Below are positions 1-10,787 of a stretch of DNA of 20,311 nucleotides, in pieces. The notes under the pieces were generated by a model. The model saw only the letters and a list, made by a program, of their open reading frames with translations. It had not been told where the DNA came from and ran no database searches. Each line of letters starts with the position of its first letter. The stretch's first letter is position 1. The position numbers and the translations under genes are program-made. This stretch comes from Ettlia oleoabundans. Lineage: Eukaryota; Chlorophyta; Chlorophyceae; Chlamydomonadales. The stretch lies in the NCBI GenBank assembly GCA_019693395.1, contig JAAMXP010001425.1, positions 783-21,093 on the forward strand, written 5' to 3'.

Positions 1-554
1 CCCCCCCCCACACACACACGCTGACAATGATGCGGCAAACGGGGCTGGCAGTCGTGGGCAACCGTGGTGGTGATGGCGGCGGTGTTGGTTGTGTGCACAT
101 GTAAGGATAGGGTTTTATGGTGGATGTGTGATGATGGTGAGGTGGGCGGCTTCAATGCCGATGCTGCTGCGCCTGAGTGTGTTGGCCGTGGTGTGCCGCC
201 CCGTCACCAGCGCCGCCGGCCCGCTCACCTTGCGCCCGAGCATGTGCGTGCGGCCCTGCGGTATTTGTTGTTTGGAGCCGAAGCTGCTGAAGTCCAGCCA
301 CGGCAGGAGCCGGCAACCGGAGCTGCAGATTTGGCAAGGTAGCAAGGTGCCGCCACAACCACGCCCAGTATCCCAACAGCAGCAGCCGCGGCGGTAAGCT
401 CCAACAGCCGCATCAGCACCTTTTGGGTCAGCTACAAGCAGCGGCAGCCGGCCTGGCAGGGATGGCGCTGTTTGTACAGCAATGGATCCGTCCTAGCAGC
501 AGCAGCAACAGCAGCAACACACCTTTGCCCACACAGGTTTTTGATTGAGGTATG

Positions 555-802
555 TTACAGAGTCTGCCCCAGGATACCCGCTGGCGGGGAGGTACAATCA
601 GAGGTACAATCCTTGTTCATTTGAGCCCCACCCCCTTTTAAAACCTTCCTGCCCCTACCGACACCCACACACTTTGCCCACACCCATCCATGGTATTCAA
701 TCCTAAACTGATCACATTTGGTAGAGCAGTGGTTGGTGCATTCATTCATTCATGTCTGATTGTACCACCCCGCCAGCGGGTATCCTGGCGCAGACTCTGT
801 AA
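555..802. mobile_element. MITE-like element with 45-bp terminal inverted repeats
   Basis: Positions 555-599 and 758-802 are reverse complements of each other with only two mismatches in 45 bases. The outer ends read TTACAGAGTCTG and CAGACTCTGTAA. The 158-bp interior has no open frame of note and carries a short direct repeat (GAGGTACAATC, twice, at about 588-611). Size and structure fit a non-autonomous DNA transposon. I see no clear target-site duplication in the flanks, so the insertion may be old, or the superfamily cannot be told from one copy. The sequence could also fold into a long hairpin. Confidence 0.7.
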
Positions 803-1044
803 ATTCCCTCAGTCAGCCAGCAGCAACACCGGTCCCATCAAGACCAGGATATGTGCTACAGTCACCGAGCTACATCAACAGCGGTGGACCGTTGGCTGGC
901 AATCGCTGTTGGAAATGGCGCAGCGGACCGCAGCTGTTGCTGCAACCCCCTGGGCCAAGTCAGCTGCAGCTTCCTGCGCGGAGCACATCTAGGTGTCAGT
1001 TAGCAGCAGCAGCAAACAACAAGGCCTTGGTGTAGCGCCCTTAA

Positions 1045-1155
1045 GCGGTGGGATGGGAGAACAGCTCCAAGGAGCCCTTTAGGTGGCTTATGGAGTATGC
1101 CTTCCCACACTTGCGTGGCCGCACCTGGATCGACCATGCTTTTGCGGTGCTTTGA
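1045..1155 (+). other. Coding-like open fragment, unidentified
   Basis: This stop-to-stop frame of 36 codons ends at TGA and reads protein-like (EPFRWLMEYAFPHLRGRTW, then IDHAFAVL), with aromatic and charged residues spread as in a folded enzyme. It lacks its own credible start and splice context. I do not recognise the family. It may be an exon of an unresolved gene or a pseudogene remnant. Confidence 0.25.
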
Positions 1156-1807
1156 ACACTAATGAGTGCGCCATCATCCAGAGCTAGCCCATGGCGGCGC
1201 CTCAAAGGCGGCTTACAGTTGTGTCTGGTGCTGCCGCCCCTGGCGTCGTCCGCAGCTGGGCTTGTGTGTTGTTGACAGCAGTGCAAGGCTCGGATCATGG
1301 CGGGCAGCGCAGGTTTGCCCTGAGTGTTTACCCACCGCCTCCTCAACCCAGTGTTGACAACTGGTCGTGCTCAGCTCGTGCCCGCTATTGGTCCTTCCTT
1401 GCTGGCTTTGTTGCCCTGCCTGCATGCCGCGCGCCTGTCAGACCTTCATTTTAGTCCAACGCCCATACAAACTCTTATATGGTTGGCAGGCATGCAATGG
1501 CACCACCCACGCCGCCGCGTATGATGTTGCTGCAAGGGGCAGTGCGGCTGGTGTGGTGGGAACTGCAAGCCGCGGCTTCGCCGCTGGGGGCAGCTGCCGA
1601 CGATGCTGGCTCCAAGGTTGAGTTTGCTGCCCTAGTAGATGGCCCGTCGCTCACCTCTGCGCTTCTAAGCCTTCATCACGGAAGATACAAGCGATGCGAG
1701 GCGCGCCGAGAGGCAAACTAGCATGGCGGGCCGACGTTCTTCTGCGCGCGCGCCCCTCCCCGTCATGCCGGCATGCAGGCAACTGTTAAACCCTATTTTG
1801 CATCACG

Positions 1808-1815
1808 TTTATATT
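1808..1815 (+). promoter_or_regulatory. TATA-like box upstream of the GH32 gene
   Basis: An A/T stretch TTTATATT stands out from GC-rich surroundings, about 96 bases before the chosen start codon at 1911. Position and sequence fit a core promoter with a 5' UTR of roughly 65-70 nt. This is inferred from sequence alone. Confidence 0.4.
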
Positions 1816-1910
1816 AGGCGTAGGTTAGCGGGCAACTGTAGCGGCATTCCGGATCGGTGGGGATACCGAAGTCACGCTTCATTAGGTCAGGACAGGTCTC
1901 CCGAGCGAAC

Positions 1911-4900
1911 ATGCGCATCATCCTGCATGTGCTGGCCTGCGCCGCCCTAGTGGCGCAGCTGCCATCTGCTAAAGGGTCGCGATCGCTGTTCCAGGATGCG
2001 GCAGGTGCGTTTGCCCAGCCATCCGTGCAGGCGGCCTGCCAGAAACCCTCAGAAACCTGGACCCAATGCTGTTTGGTAGCCCAGCATGCATGCAATCAAA
2101 ATCACGATGCAACGAGAACAGTCGGTGCGCAGCCGCGTGCGTGTTGCCTCGCAGCAGCCAGCCCGCTACCGCGCCTGCCGCGCAACTGCCTGCCCCGCGC
2201 TGTCACCCACAAACCCCCCTATTGCATCAGGCCCGCAGCCTGCCTTCATGCAGTATGTGCACAATGACGTTGCACATCCTATTGATCTATTCCCATGCCC
2301 AACGTGCTGCGCTGCAGAGGCCCCCGCCCCAATGGCAGAGCCGGACTACTCGCGCGCCGGCTGCGACAACTTCACGCAGGATCAGTGGCAGCCACACAGG
2401 CCTGGATATCACATCAGTGCACCCTACGGCTGGATCAATGATCCCCATGGTGAGAAGAGTTTTGCACTAGATGTGTCAGCTGCCAAGTTGCTGACACTAG
2501 TGCAGCACTGAAATAATATCAACACAAGCTTCTGTGCTGCCTTTGCACAGTGCACGATATTGCACGGACTGTTAGCCCAAACTATGCATGCGACAATCGA
2601 TGACTTGCATTTCTCTGTCTTTGGTGCAGGCATGTTCCAAGACCCAAACACTGGCAGGCACCACGTTTTCATCCAGTACAATCCAAAGGTAAGCTCCACC
2701 TGCAGCGGGAGGTGGTAGCGGGAGGTGGTTGCTGCTTTCCAATCCTCCGAGCTGTGCATAAAAGCAGTACAACTTCAGCCTGACTGGTGTCAGCATGATG
2801 TGATCGACGAGTTCATGAGCTGCATTTGTCGCTGTCCTGCCCTCCAGGAGGTCAAGTGGGGAGCTCCTTTTTGGGCTCATGTCGCCTCAGACGACATGGT
2901 GCATTGGTGAGGCTGGGCTTGCTGGATTGTTCATCTTTTCAACTGTAAGATTCACTCGTAGCATACGCTTCTTGGAATAACTCCATTCGTGTTGCAAGCA
3001 TTCTACATTTCCTTTGACAGGACATGGCTGCCCCCGGCGCTGCTGCCTACCGCCCCCTACGACTTCAATGGCTGCTGGTCTGGTGCCACCACCATGACGG
3101 CTGAAAATGTGCCTACGCTGACATACACAGGTGACTCTTGGGTCTGCTTCGCCTAATAGCCTAATTTGCATAAAACGGCACGATGCCTGGCAACGATGTT
3201 GGTTTAATGGACAGTTAAAAGCAGCATCTGCACATCTGCATGCAGCTGCATCTGCTGATGCATTGAGTGCTACATAGGTGGCGGGAACACATTGCCCCCA
3301 CCAGATGGCGTGTGTGTAAGAGCTCAACCCGCCCTGCTTCCGCTGCCACCCGCTTGCAGCCGCTGGCACGCAAATCCCGGAGCTGGGCAACTTCTTCCAG
3401 CGCCAGGCATCTGCAGTGCCTGCCGACCTGAGCGACCCATGGCTCAAGCAATGGATCAAGCCTGACACCAACCCCTTCCTAGCACAGGCACGTGTGGAAC
3501 AACACAGGCAGACTGGCTACTGACTCGCTGTTGGCCACCCGTGCATAGTGGCAGTTGCTTGTAGCTTATGTTGCTGTCGGGGCTGTGCTTACCTGCTGCT
3601 CCCCTCCCCCGCACAATTTGCCAATTCTTGTGCTTTTGACCTGGTTTGTGCAGCTTCCCCCTGGTAGCATCAACACGCAGTTCCGAGACCCCACTGAGGG
3701 CCACCACGGCGTGTGGCTTGCGCTTACCTCCCCAAATAACCCCCACAGGCTCAGCGACAACATCTACGCACTAGCCATCGGTGGCCAAGCATTCTGCATG
3801 GTAAGCTACACCTCAGCTTTTTCAGTCCTTTGGCTGGGGTAGCGGAGGCGTCGTCCAAGCGGTATTCCTGCAGCATGCCGCGCGTATGTTTGCACACGTC
3901 GGACGTGTTGAGGTGTTCCAGCCCAGCCACTCTATCAAATTACAGTTGTGGGTCAGGCTGCTGTTGTCAGGAGCCATATATGGCGCTTGACTCAGGTGCA
4001 TACACTGGCCCTGGCACTGGCACAGGGCAATGCTGCCATTTACATCTCCAACAACATGACTGGCCCATGGCGCTACGTCGGCAACCTTGCCAACCAGATG
4101 ACTTTTGAGCCAGACGTAGGTGGCCAGCATAGTGCTGTCGCGCAAGGATGCGATGCATCCCATATCTGCATACAACATTAATGTGCAGATTGATGCTGCG
4201 CTTGCACTAAGCAATTTTCCATCAGACTAACGCCGGGTAATTGTGATGTGCTGTACGGGTATGTGGCAGATTGATGGCCAGTGCATGGCCGGCGGCCCTG
4301 CTGCGCCCACTAGCTACACTGGCCCCGCATATGGCGGCCCTTGCGACCAGTTTGGTGCTGCATGCCGTGCCTGGGAGGTGGTGGACTTCCTGGAGGTGGC
4401 ACCAGGTGGGTGTTGGGTCTTGTGCCAGCGATAACTTGCATTAGTGGGGTTGGTTGCTGGCCCGCCATGCACCTGCGATTCCAGCTGTCTACTTATACTG
4501 GCAGGGCCGTTTTCAGGTACGGTGGCGAAGGCAGTGTGTTTTGTAGCCTAAGAATGTAATCAGTAGCTGGCACATCAGTCATGACCTTGCAGCAGTCGAG
4601 CGCCCTTTCTCACAATTTCTTTGTTGCGATTCTGCCCACACGTGTTTTGGTGTTTTTGCAGGCATCCATATGTTCAAGTGGGACGACCAGAGCCGCTACC
4701 GCCCGCACTTCAGCCAGGAATGGTACACCCTCAGCAACGCGCCCTTCAATTACGAGGCGCTTGCTCCACCCAACGATGCAGATGCTGCTGACCTAGCTGC
4801 TATCGCCAACAACAATGAGGTAAGCATTGGTGCTTACGTCAGGGGATGGTGGCAGCAGCTTATGCTGGTTCTCTGCGGAGCGTTGCATCTGCATAGGCGC

Positions 4901-7432
4901 TTGATGCCTGTGGCTGCCAACACCTGTTGCTTGGTGTGTCCCAAGAGTTACTCAGTGCTAGTTGTCAGTTTACACAACACCAGTGGCATTGGTGAGGCCC
5001 TGCTCGTGGACCGCCTTGTTACACAGGGCACACATGGTGAGCAGTACAGCACGTACGGCTTGGCGACCGCCGCCGCCAACGAGACATTGTACAACCTTAC
5101 TACAGCGTACGCTGGGTGTTGTCGGCCTGGGGGTGCCATGCCTGTCTAGTGTAGGTGCCGCAGAAACGAACCCATGCTCAGCTGAATGGCCGTCGCATGC
5201 AAAGACTGCGGGTTTGGGATTTCTACAATGTGTGTGTGTTACATAACACACACAATGTGTTACAATACACAACTGGAACTGTTGCATAATATACAAACCT
5301 CGGCCGGGTTTTAGTCTGGTGGCTGGCCTGCTCTGTGCCCAACTTTCCAGGTGCAACATGCATGAAGCGTGCATGAAGCCGTGGCTAGTTGTTCCTAACC
5401 AACAGCACAAGTTGCAATCCCGTTGCAGTTACAACTATGCAAATGCGTCAGACGACTCAGCCGTGAGGACGTTGTACCAACCATTCCTCAACGATCAGAG
5501 GTTCTACCCGCAGCATTTGGGTGAGTGCGCACCGCTGCCATGTGTGTGTGTGTGTGTTACATAACCCCGCTACTTAGGCCCTACTGAACCTGGGCAGGGG
5601 AGCCGTACCGGCCGATTCATAACCGTGCCTGCGGGTATAGCCGGCAGCCAAGGGGCACCCCTCCCTTGACCTGCCAGCAGCCAAGGGACACCCCTCCCCT
5701 ATCCTGCTGTCCCATGTGCCATGTGTGGCCAGCCTTGGTACAACTTGCGTGCCAACTTCCCTGCCTCTGCTTGCATGCTCCGCATGTGCATATTATGAAT
5801 GAATCAAATGAATACGCCCTTGGGCGTGGGTTGAGGAAGCCAGCAGAGGAACGGCCCTAGGGCCGCCTCGTGCAGGCTACCATGCTGGCTCTGCATGTGC
5901 GTATTTCCAACAAGTTTGCAAGCATGCACTGCCCTTTCCTGGTTTACCTTGTTGGTTAAATGAGGTTGCTGCTTTGCTGCGGCTTTGCTGTCGCAGACTA
6001 CGGCTCCACCTATGCTTCCATGATCTACAGAACCAACGACAGTCGCCAGATCATGCACACTTGGGTGTACGAAACGGCTGCAGGTGGGTCATGCATTGAG
6101 GCTTGGGGCATCTACGACTATTGACAATTCCCAATACTCACACTGCATTGGTGTCTTTGCTGCAAGCAGCTGATGCACACAATATTGCTGACCGGCGCCA
6201 ACTGCTCAACAACATTTTCAGCCTACCAGTGCTGCTTACAGTGCCATTCTTTGACACTTTTTTATCCCACAGGCTGCCGCGACTCTTGCAGCGACCAGTT
6301 CCCAGAGCTCATCAACATTACAAACTTCAAGGGCGTGCTTACACTGCCAAGAGAGATCACTTATGACAACGAAACTCAGACCGTGCGTGTGTACCCTGTC
6401 CACGAGGTCGAGCTGCTACGCGCCGAGCAGGTGTGTTTGCTACAGCGCATCGCTCGCAATACAAGCTTAAGGTGGACATGTTTTGTTGGCCTGTTACAAT
6501 CAGCATAGCGTGCTGTAGGCCACAACCTAAATTTTTAGTGCAGTGTTGCTACATGCCCGAATCGTGTGCACCAGCTTGACCTGCTCCGTTTGGCTTTGAG
6601 TGGGTACTAAATATGCGCAAACACAGCGTGCTCACTTCCCGAGGGCAATTCCGTCTCTTCTTGCCATGCAGCTCTTTTCCGGCTCCGTCAGCAGCCTGCC
6701 CGAGGTGTTGGTTGAAGAGTCCGAGGTCACGCCCGGCCCAAACAACACAGCGCGCCAGATGGAGGTGCAACTCATGTTTGAGCTCATCCCGGGAGACATG
6801 GATGCAGCCGGCGACAATGCAAGCTCTCCGTTTGAGGTTGGCGCACGTGTGCTGACAGGGAACAACACGTATGTTGACTGCTTCATCAACGGCACGGTTG
6901 TGCCGGTGCCAGCTGACATAGATGGAGCTGAGGGTGCAACCGGCGCAATTGAGTCGATGTTTGTGTTCATCGATCGCTCCAATGCTGGCGGCTTCACAAA
7001 CACCACTTACCTGGAGGGTGGGCCAGTACCACTGCCTGTCACCGGCTACCGCCTTCTGCCAGACCACCAGATCGAGCTCTCCGTGTTTGTTGACCACACC
7101 ATTGTGAGTATGCCCTGGGCAGTGCAACACATTCTTGCATCTCAATAATGCGATTGCAAGGAGCGGTTGCACAGCTTGCTGGTTGTTGAGTGTTGCCGCC
7201 TAGGGCAAGCTATTATGAAACCTGTCCGCTGCCGTAAATCTCAACCGCCCTGGCTATGCAGTGGGAGGTCTATGCTGAGCGGGGCCTGGGCCGCATCATC
7301 TCAAGGGTGTACCCCAGCGATGACACCTCAGCGTGGGGCGTGGAGGCGTTTGGCGACCTTCAGGGCGGCAACGTCACAATGGAGGGTGAGGTCTGGGCAA
7401 TGGAGAACGCCTGGCTGGGAGTTAACTGCTGA
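1911..7432 (+). CDS. Secreted GH32 beta-fructofuranosidase (acid invertase-like), 16 exons
   Basis: It hydrolyses terminal beta-fructofuranosides such as sucrose, probably in the wall, periplasm or vacuole. Exons: 1911-2004, 2318-2449, 2630-2688, 2848-2906, 3021-3130, 3360-3487, 3654-3800, 3996-4115, 4270-4405, 4662-4819, about 4946-5106, 5429-5520, 5997-6083, 6273-6430, 6672-7103, 7262-7432. They join in frame to about 747 aa, longer than typical plant acid invertases. The start ATG opens a signal peptide (MRIILHVLACAALVAQ). GH32 marks: WINDPHG at residues 70-76 with the nucleophile D73; FRDP with D206; WEVVDF with the acid/base E319, where families usually have WEC; DYGSTYAS near 466-473; and a C-terminal beta-sandwich from about 515 containing VDHTI followed by WEVYAE. 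About 14 N-glycosylation sequons fit secretion. Intron 6 is GC-AG. The start of exon 11 is the least certain boundary. Invertase versus fructanase specificity cannot be read from the sequence. Confidence 0.92.
3488..3653 (+). other. Probable non-canonical GC-AG intron in the GH32 gene
   Basis: Exon 6 must end in phase 0 to meet exon 7 (LPPGSINTQFRDP). The only donor near the end of the conserved coding that satisfies this is CAG|GCACGT at 3488. The nearest GT, at 3492, would break the frame. The acceptor is TTTGTGCAG at 3653. GC-AG introns are a known minor class. Confidence 0.65.
5229..5254. repeat. TG/CA inverted repeat in a GH32 intron
   Basis: A run of TG followed by TTACATAA and then a CA run forms a hairpin with about 10 base pairs per arm in the intron after exon 11. 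The same TG-run plus TTACATAA motif recurs at about 5541-5564 in the next intron, where the right arm is missing. Confidence 0.6.
5642..5700 (+). repeat. Two-copy direct repeat in GH32 intron 12
   Basis: A 20-base unit, CAGCCAAGGGRCACCCCTCC, occurs twice, at about 5646 and 5681, with a diverged link between the copies. It lies inside the intron between exons 12 and 13. Confidence 0.6.
5814..5865. repeat. Pair of perfect short palindromes in GH32 intron 12
   Basis: ACGCCCTTGGGCGT (5814-5827) and CGGCCCTAGGGCCG (5852-5865) are perfect palindromes 24 bases apart. Both are deep inside the intron, away from the splice sites. They could be small RNA hairpins or dyad protein sites; no function can be assigned. 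Confidence 0.6.
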
Positions 7433-7778
7433 GGCGAAGAGCGAGCAAAGAGAGCCGAAGGGAGATTGGTCAAGTTGCAACTGCTTCTGTACATAAGTCA
7501 CGTGGTGCTTGTAGATGCTCCATTTGTCACTGCATGGCTTGCATAGCTACATTCAGGGCTGTAAGCATCCCATTAACAATGCGGTTGTTTAACCAATTGG
7601 CTTTAACACAGTTGTTTCACCTCAACAAGTTGCGTCATTCATTCTATTATAGAGTATATTGCCGTGTTGGCGCAACATCGGCCCAAGGCCCCGCCGCTAG
7701 GCGGCTCCACATGGTTTGCATTGCACCAAGCGACTGATGCAGGAGCTTGGCACCCATGCTGCCGACAACGCACATTGC
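7433..7778. other. Convergent 3' region between the GH32 and deacetylase genes
   Basis: No coding sequence is evident in these 346 bases. They hold the GH32 3' UTR, including a TGTAA motif at 7560-7564, and the 3' end of the oppositely oriented deacetylase transcript. I see no TGTAA on the minus strand for the deacetylase here, so its poly(A) site may use a variant signal or overlap the GH32 transcript. Confidence 0.5.
7560..7564 (+). terminator. TGTAA poly(A) signal of the GH32 gene
   Basis: TGTAA is the usual poly(A) signal of chlorophyte nuclear genes. This copy lies 128 bases after the GH32 stop codon, a credible distance. The call rests on motif and position only. Confidence 0.45.
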
Positions 7779-10450
7779 TCATTCCAAGCCATGCAGCTGC
7801 CTGATGTGATCCAGTTGGGCTGCCACCTGCTCCAATGGCTCCGGGTGGGGCAGCTGTGCGGGGTCCAGCAACGGGCGTTCTACAGGTGACAAGGCGGGGC
7901 ACCAAGTTGGTGTTACCATCCAGGGCCTGCAGGGGCTGCTGCTGCTGCTGGTTTGTTACACCCGTATTGTCACAAAAGCGACAACAGGCCTGGGGCGGCA
8001 CACATCCCAGTGGCATGGCTCTATGAGAAAAAGCAGCCCAGCTGTGCTGGGAGCTATAACCAGATCCCCTGGCTTGGCCATATGAAAAACCACTCACCCG
8101 AGGGCTGCTGCAGTAGGGCGAGCACCGTCTCCGCCACACATTCCCCAAGTGCCTGCTGGTTATACCTGCAATGGGCAGGTGGGTGGTGAGATTAGTGTCA
8201 GGGCAGGTAGGAGGCAGATGTGCTGATAGGTTAAAGCAATCGCAACAGGGGGGTATATTGCAAGACAACGCGGCATCAACAGCCATAACAGGCAGCCACC
8301 CATGACCACCCTGCGCACCCTCCCTCCAGCAGCAGCAGCAGTCGGCCGCCACACAGCTCAGCTGCCAGCTGGCACAGCTGGGATGTGAGCCAGTGGTAGG
8401 TGGCTGCTTGGAACTGCAGGTGCTCCAAAGGGTCCTGGTAGTGGGCATCGTAGCCTGCAGAGCCACTGGTTGGCGGTACATAAGCAATGGCACTCTGGCA
8501 GCGGAATGGACAGGGAGCAAGCGACAGCAAGCCAGCTACCTCAAAAAAACCTCAAAATAAGAACTGATAGGACAGTGTGACTGGTAGTGTGACGGCTGCC
8601 CTGGCAGGTTAGGATGAGCCGTTGCTACAACATGCATTGACCAGCAGATAGGGCCCCCGCGTGGCAACAACAGTTTAGCACAACCACATGCAAACAAGGA
8701 TAGGCACCCACCCCTCCCACCTTTCACCTGCGCTAACCAGGATCAGGTCAGGCTTGAAGCGGCGGGCGGCTGGTGCCACCACCCGCTCAAAGGCCAGCTG
8801 TGCCGCAGAGTGCCCGCTGTGCCACGGCAGCGGCACGTTGATGGTGGTGCCTGCACCGTCGCCTGCAGTTGGGCAGGACAAGTGCGGGGAGCTGCTGTGA
8901 GTGTAGCGGGACAGCCTGCAGCCAGCTGGCTCAGGTCATGTTGCAAGCCTGTGCTGCAAATGATCAGCAACGGCCAGGCGTTCGCAGATTCACTGCACAA
9001 CGGTGGCGACACCACCGTCTGGCTGCTTGGCTGCTTGGCTCACCCTCCCCTGTCTCTTCTGTCTTGCCGCTGCCCGGCCACACATCTTGCTGGTGTATGT
9101 CTATGAGCAGCACGGAGGGCTCGTGCCAGAAGATGTCCTGTGTGCCGTTGCCGTGGTGCACGTCCCAGTCTAGGATGAGCACCTGTCGGGGTGACAGGGT
9201 CAAGGCCCGGGATGGAAGAGTTCACAAGGCACACACGGGATGACATGGAAGGTGTCGATGATACTGCCAGGCAGCTCAAGAACTGATGGTGCCCGAGATT
9301 GGCAAACAGCAATGCACAGACAGCAGGCAGCCGCGTGTGCGGAAAAGGTTGAACTCCCGAGCGGAAAAGGCCTGTTACAATCGCAAGCAAACCAAACCCA
9401 AACGGGCGGCAATATGGCTCAGTTTCAGGTGCTTTTGAATAAAGATTGGGGTCAGCATGAATGCGTGATTCACCTTTTGCAGGCCGTGGGCACGCTGTGC
9501 ATGCCGTGCCGCCAGCGCAACGTTGTTCAGCAGGCAGAAGCCCATCTGGTCATCAGGAGTGGCATGGTGGCCTGGCGGTCGGCAAATGCTGAAACCGGTT
9601 GTAGCGCCCGCATGCTGCTGCTGCACGCCATCTCCTCTGCTACTATGGCTGCCTTCAGTGGCGGGGCTATTACCACTACCGACGTTGCTGCTGCCGTTGC
9701 GGTTGCTTGAATAAATGCTGCTGCTGCAGCCGTTAATGCTGCTCCCTTTGCTGCCTGCCACAAGTGCATCCAGCAGCGCCACAGCCGTGCATGCCGCCCG
9801 CATGGCGTCTTCAAAGCTGCTGGGTGTAGCAAAGGTGGGTCCATCTGCAGTGTGGAAAAGCAATTGGACAGCGAGCCAGGGGCTTCGTTGGACATGCATC
9901 TAGCATGCAGTACTACAAGCCTGATTGCTAAGAAAGACATGCATATGCTATTCTGTGGAACCCTCTCTTGCGCATATTGGACCTTGACATCAAAAAAGTC
10001 GAACAGGCCACCCTCAACACATCAGGCTCAGACCTGGGTCATCTGGGTCCCTGACGGCGGTGGGGCCGCTGATGCTGGCTGAGGTGGCCCGCAAGCGCTC
10101 CACAAGTTCTGCAGTGTGTACTGCCGCCAGCAGGCCCTCCGGCAGCTTCTGTGGCGCACTGGACAACTTCAAAGCCTGCAAAATATCGTGAGCGGTGCAA
10201 AAACAACCTGAAAGGCGGTGCACTACCGGCAGAGGGCAGGGCCTTGATCAATGTTGTTCAGTGGCGTCGGCAACAGCTGGCGGGAAGAGGGGCGCCCGCT
10301 GACCTGCCCATCTGTTGTGCATTGCTGAAGCGCTTGCAGTTGGTCCAGAGCCTTTTGGACGGCGATCACTCGCTCGGGGCACTCAGGGTGCTTGGGATAG
10401 AGGTGCCGGGGGGCGGCATCAATTGCGTAGAACAGCGAGGGGCTGGCCAT
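7779..10450 (-). CDS. Zinc-dependent histone/protein deacetylase (class II, HDA14-like), 8 exons
   Basis: It removes acetyl groups from lysines of histones or other proteins. Exons from the 5' end on the minus strand: 10304-10450, 10034-10175, 9474-9844, 9044-9182, 8728-8862, 8319-8454, 8098-8165, 7779-7879. They join in frame to 412 aa. The ATG at 10450 follows an in-frame TGA 18 bases upstream. Motifs: HPECPERV (21-28); RPPGHHA (185-191) with the catalytic His pair; [10 protein letters not shown] (225-234) giving zinc ligands D227 and H229; SAGYDAH (310-316) with zinc ligand D314; LEGGY with the catalytic Tyr at 358. All key residues are present, so an active enzyme is expected. A Ser/Asn/Gly-rich insert at about 128-176 separates two conserved blocks and is unusual for the family. 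Plant HDA14 has an N-terminal organelle-targeting extension; none is visible here, suggesting a cytosolic or nuclear product unless an upstream exon exists. Confidence 0.92.
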
Positions 10451-10787
10451 CGCTGTGTGCTGCGGTCAAATACGCCTGTGGGCCTCCCGCAGCGTTACGG
10501 AGCCTGCCGACAGCCAGATGGAGCGTTTGAGGCGCTAGAAAGTCGCGCAGGTTTCTAGCAAGTCCCAGCACCTTCGTCCGGCCCTTGTTGATATTCCTAC
10601 TTACTGGATCATCTTCTTCCCGTGCCCTCGACACATCCATTTTGCCCCGCTGCACAGAGTCAACATGACAACCGAAAATGCAGTCTGGAAGGGTCAGTGC
10701 TGCCGCCCTGCGCGATGACCCCCTCGGCACCTGAACACTGCCTAAATTATATAAGCGATCCATAATGCAGGTCTCTTTGAGTGGAGC
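10451..10787. promoter_or_regulatory. Divergent promoter region between the deacetylase and FES1 genes
   Basis: This 337-bp gap separates two start codons that point away from each other. A TATATAAG box at 10748-10755 lies 32 bases before the FES1 ATG and suggests a very short FES1 leader. The deacetylase side has no clear TATA box. A minus-strand open frame of 126 codons crosses the gap, but it lacks family resemblance and overlaps the deacetylase start in another frame, so I do not call it. Confidence 0.5.
10748..10755 (+). promoter_or_regulatory. TATA box of the FES1-like gene
   Basis: TATATAAG matches the TATA consensus and lies 32 bases upstream of the FES1-like start codon. Transcription would then start only a few bases before the ATG. 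This is inferred from sequence. Confidence 0.5.

Larger units (their letters stand above)
1..1807. other. Upstream region with no assignable gene; coding-like fragments only
   Basis: I see no gene here that I can name. The region starts with a poly-C/CA tract. On the + strand, about 165-345 and 383-540 have codon-biased open frames. They could be two exons of an upstream gene, joined by a donor near 340 and an acceptor near 380. The second fragment has a short hydrophobic stretch (GLAGMALFVQQW) followed by Ser/Asn repeats. A third open frame at about 812-992 (+) ends at a TAG. A further 36-codon fragment lies at 1045-1155, and alanine-rich open frames run on to about 1720. None matches a family I recognise. 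They may be the 3' part of a gene that begins outside the window, or decayed coding sequence. A MITE-like inverted-repeat element sits at 555-802. Confidence 0.4.

Noticed and set aside
165..992. A peroxin (PEX14/PEX16-like) gene at the left edge
   Set aside because: Short hydrophobic and Ser/Pro-rich pieces were suggestive, but no family-specific motif could be matched and the splice joins are weak.
2887..3471. 194-codon minus-strand open frame
   Set aside because: It is antisense to GH32 exons 4-6, whose protein motifs are unambiguous on the + strand.
6549..7172. 207-codon minus-strand open frame
   Set aside because: It is a shadow of GH32 exon 15, which encodes the conserved C-terminal beta-sandwich on the + strand.
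7639..8520. Longest open frame of the window, 293 codons on the minus strand
   Set aside because: It runs through exons 6-8 and introns of the deacetylase in another frame. The conserved deacetylase motifs are in the spliced frames, and this frame has only low-complexity Cys/Ser-rich text.
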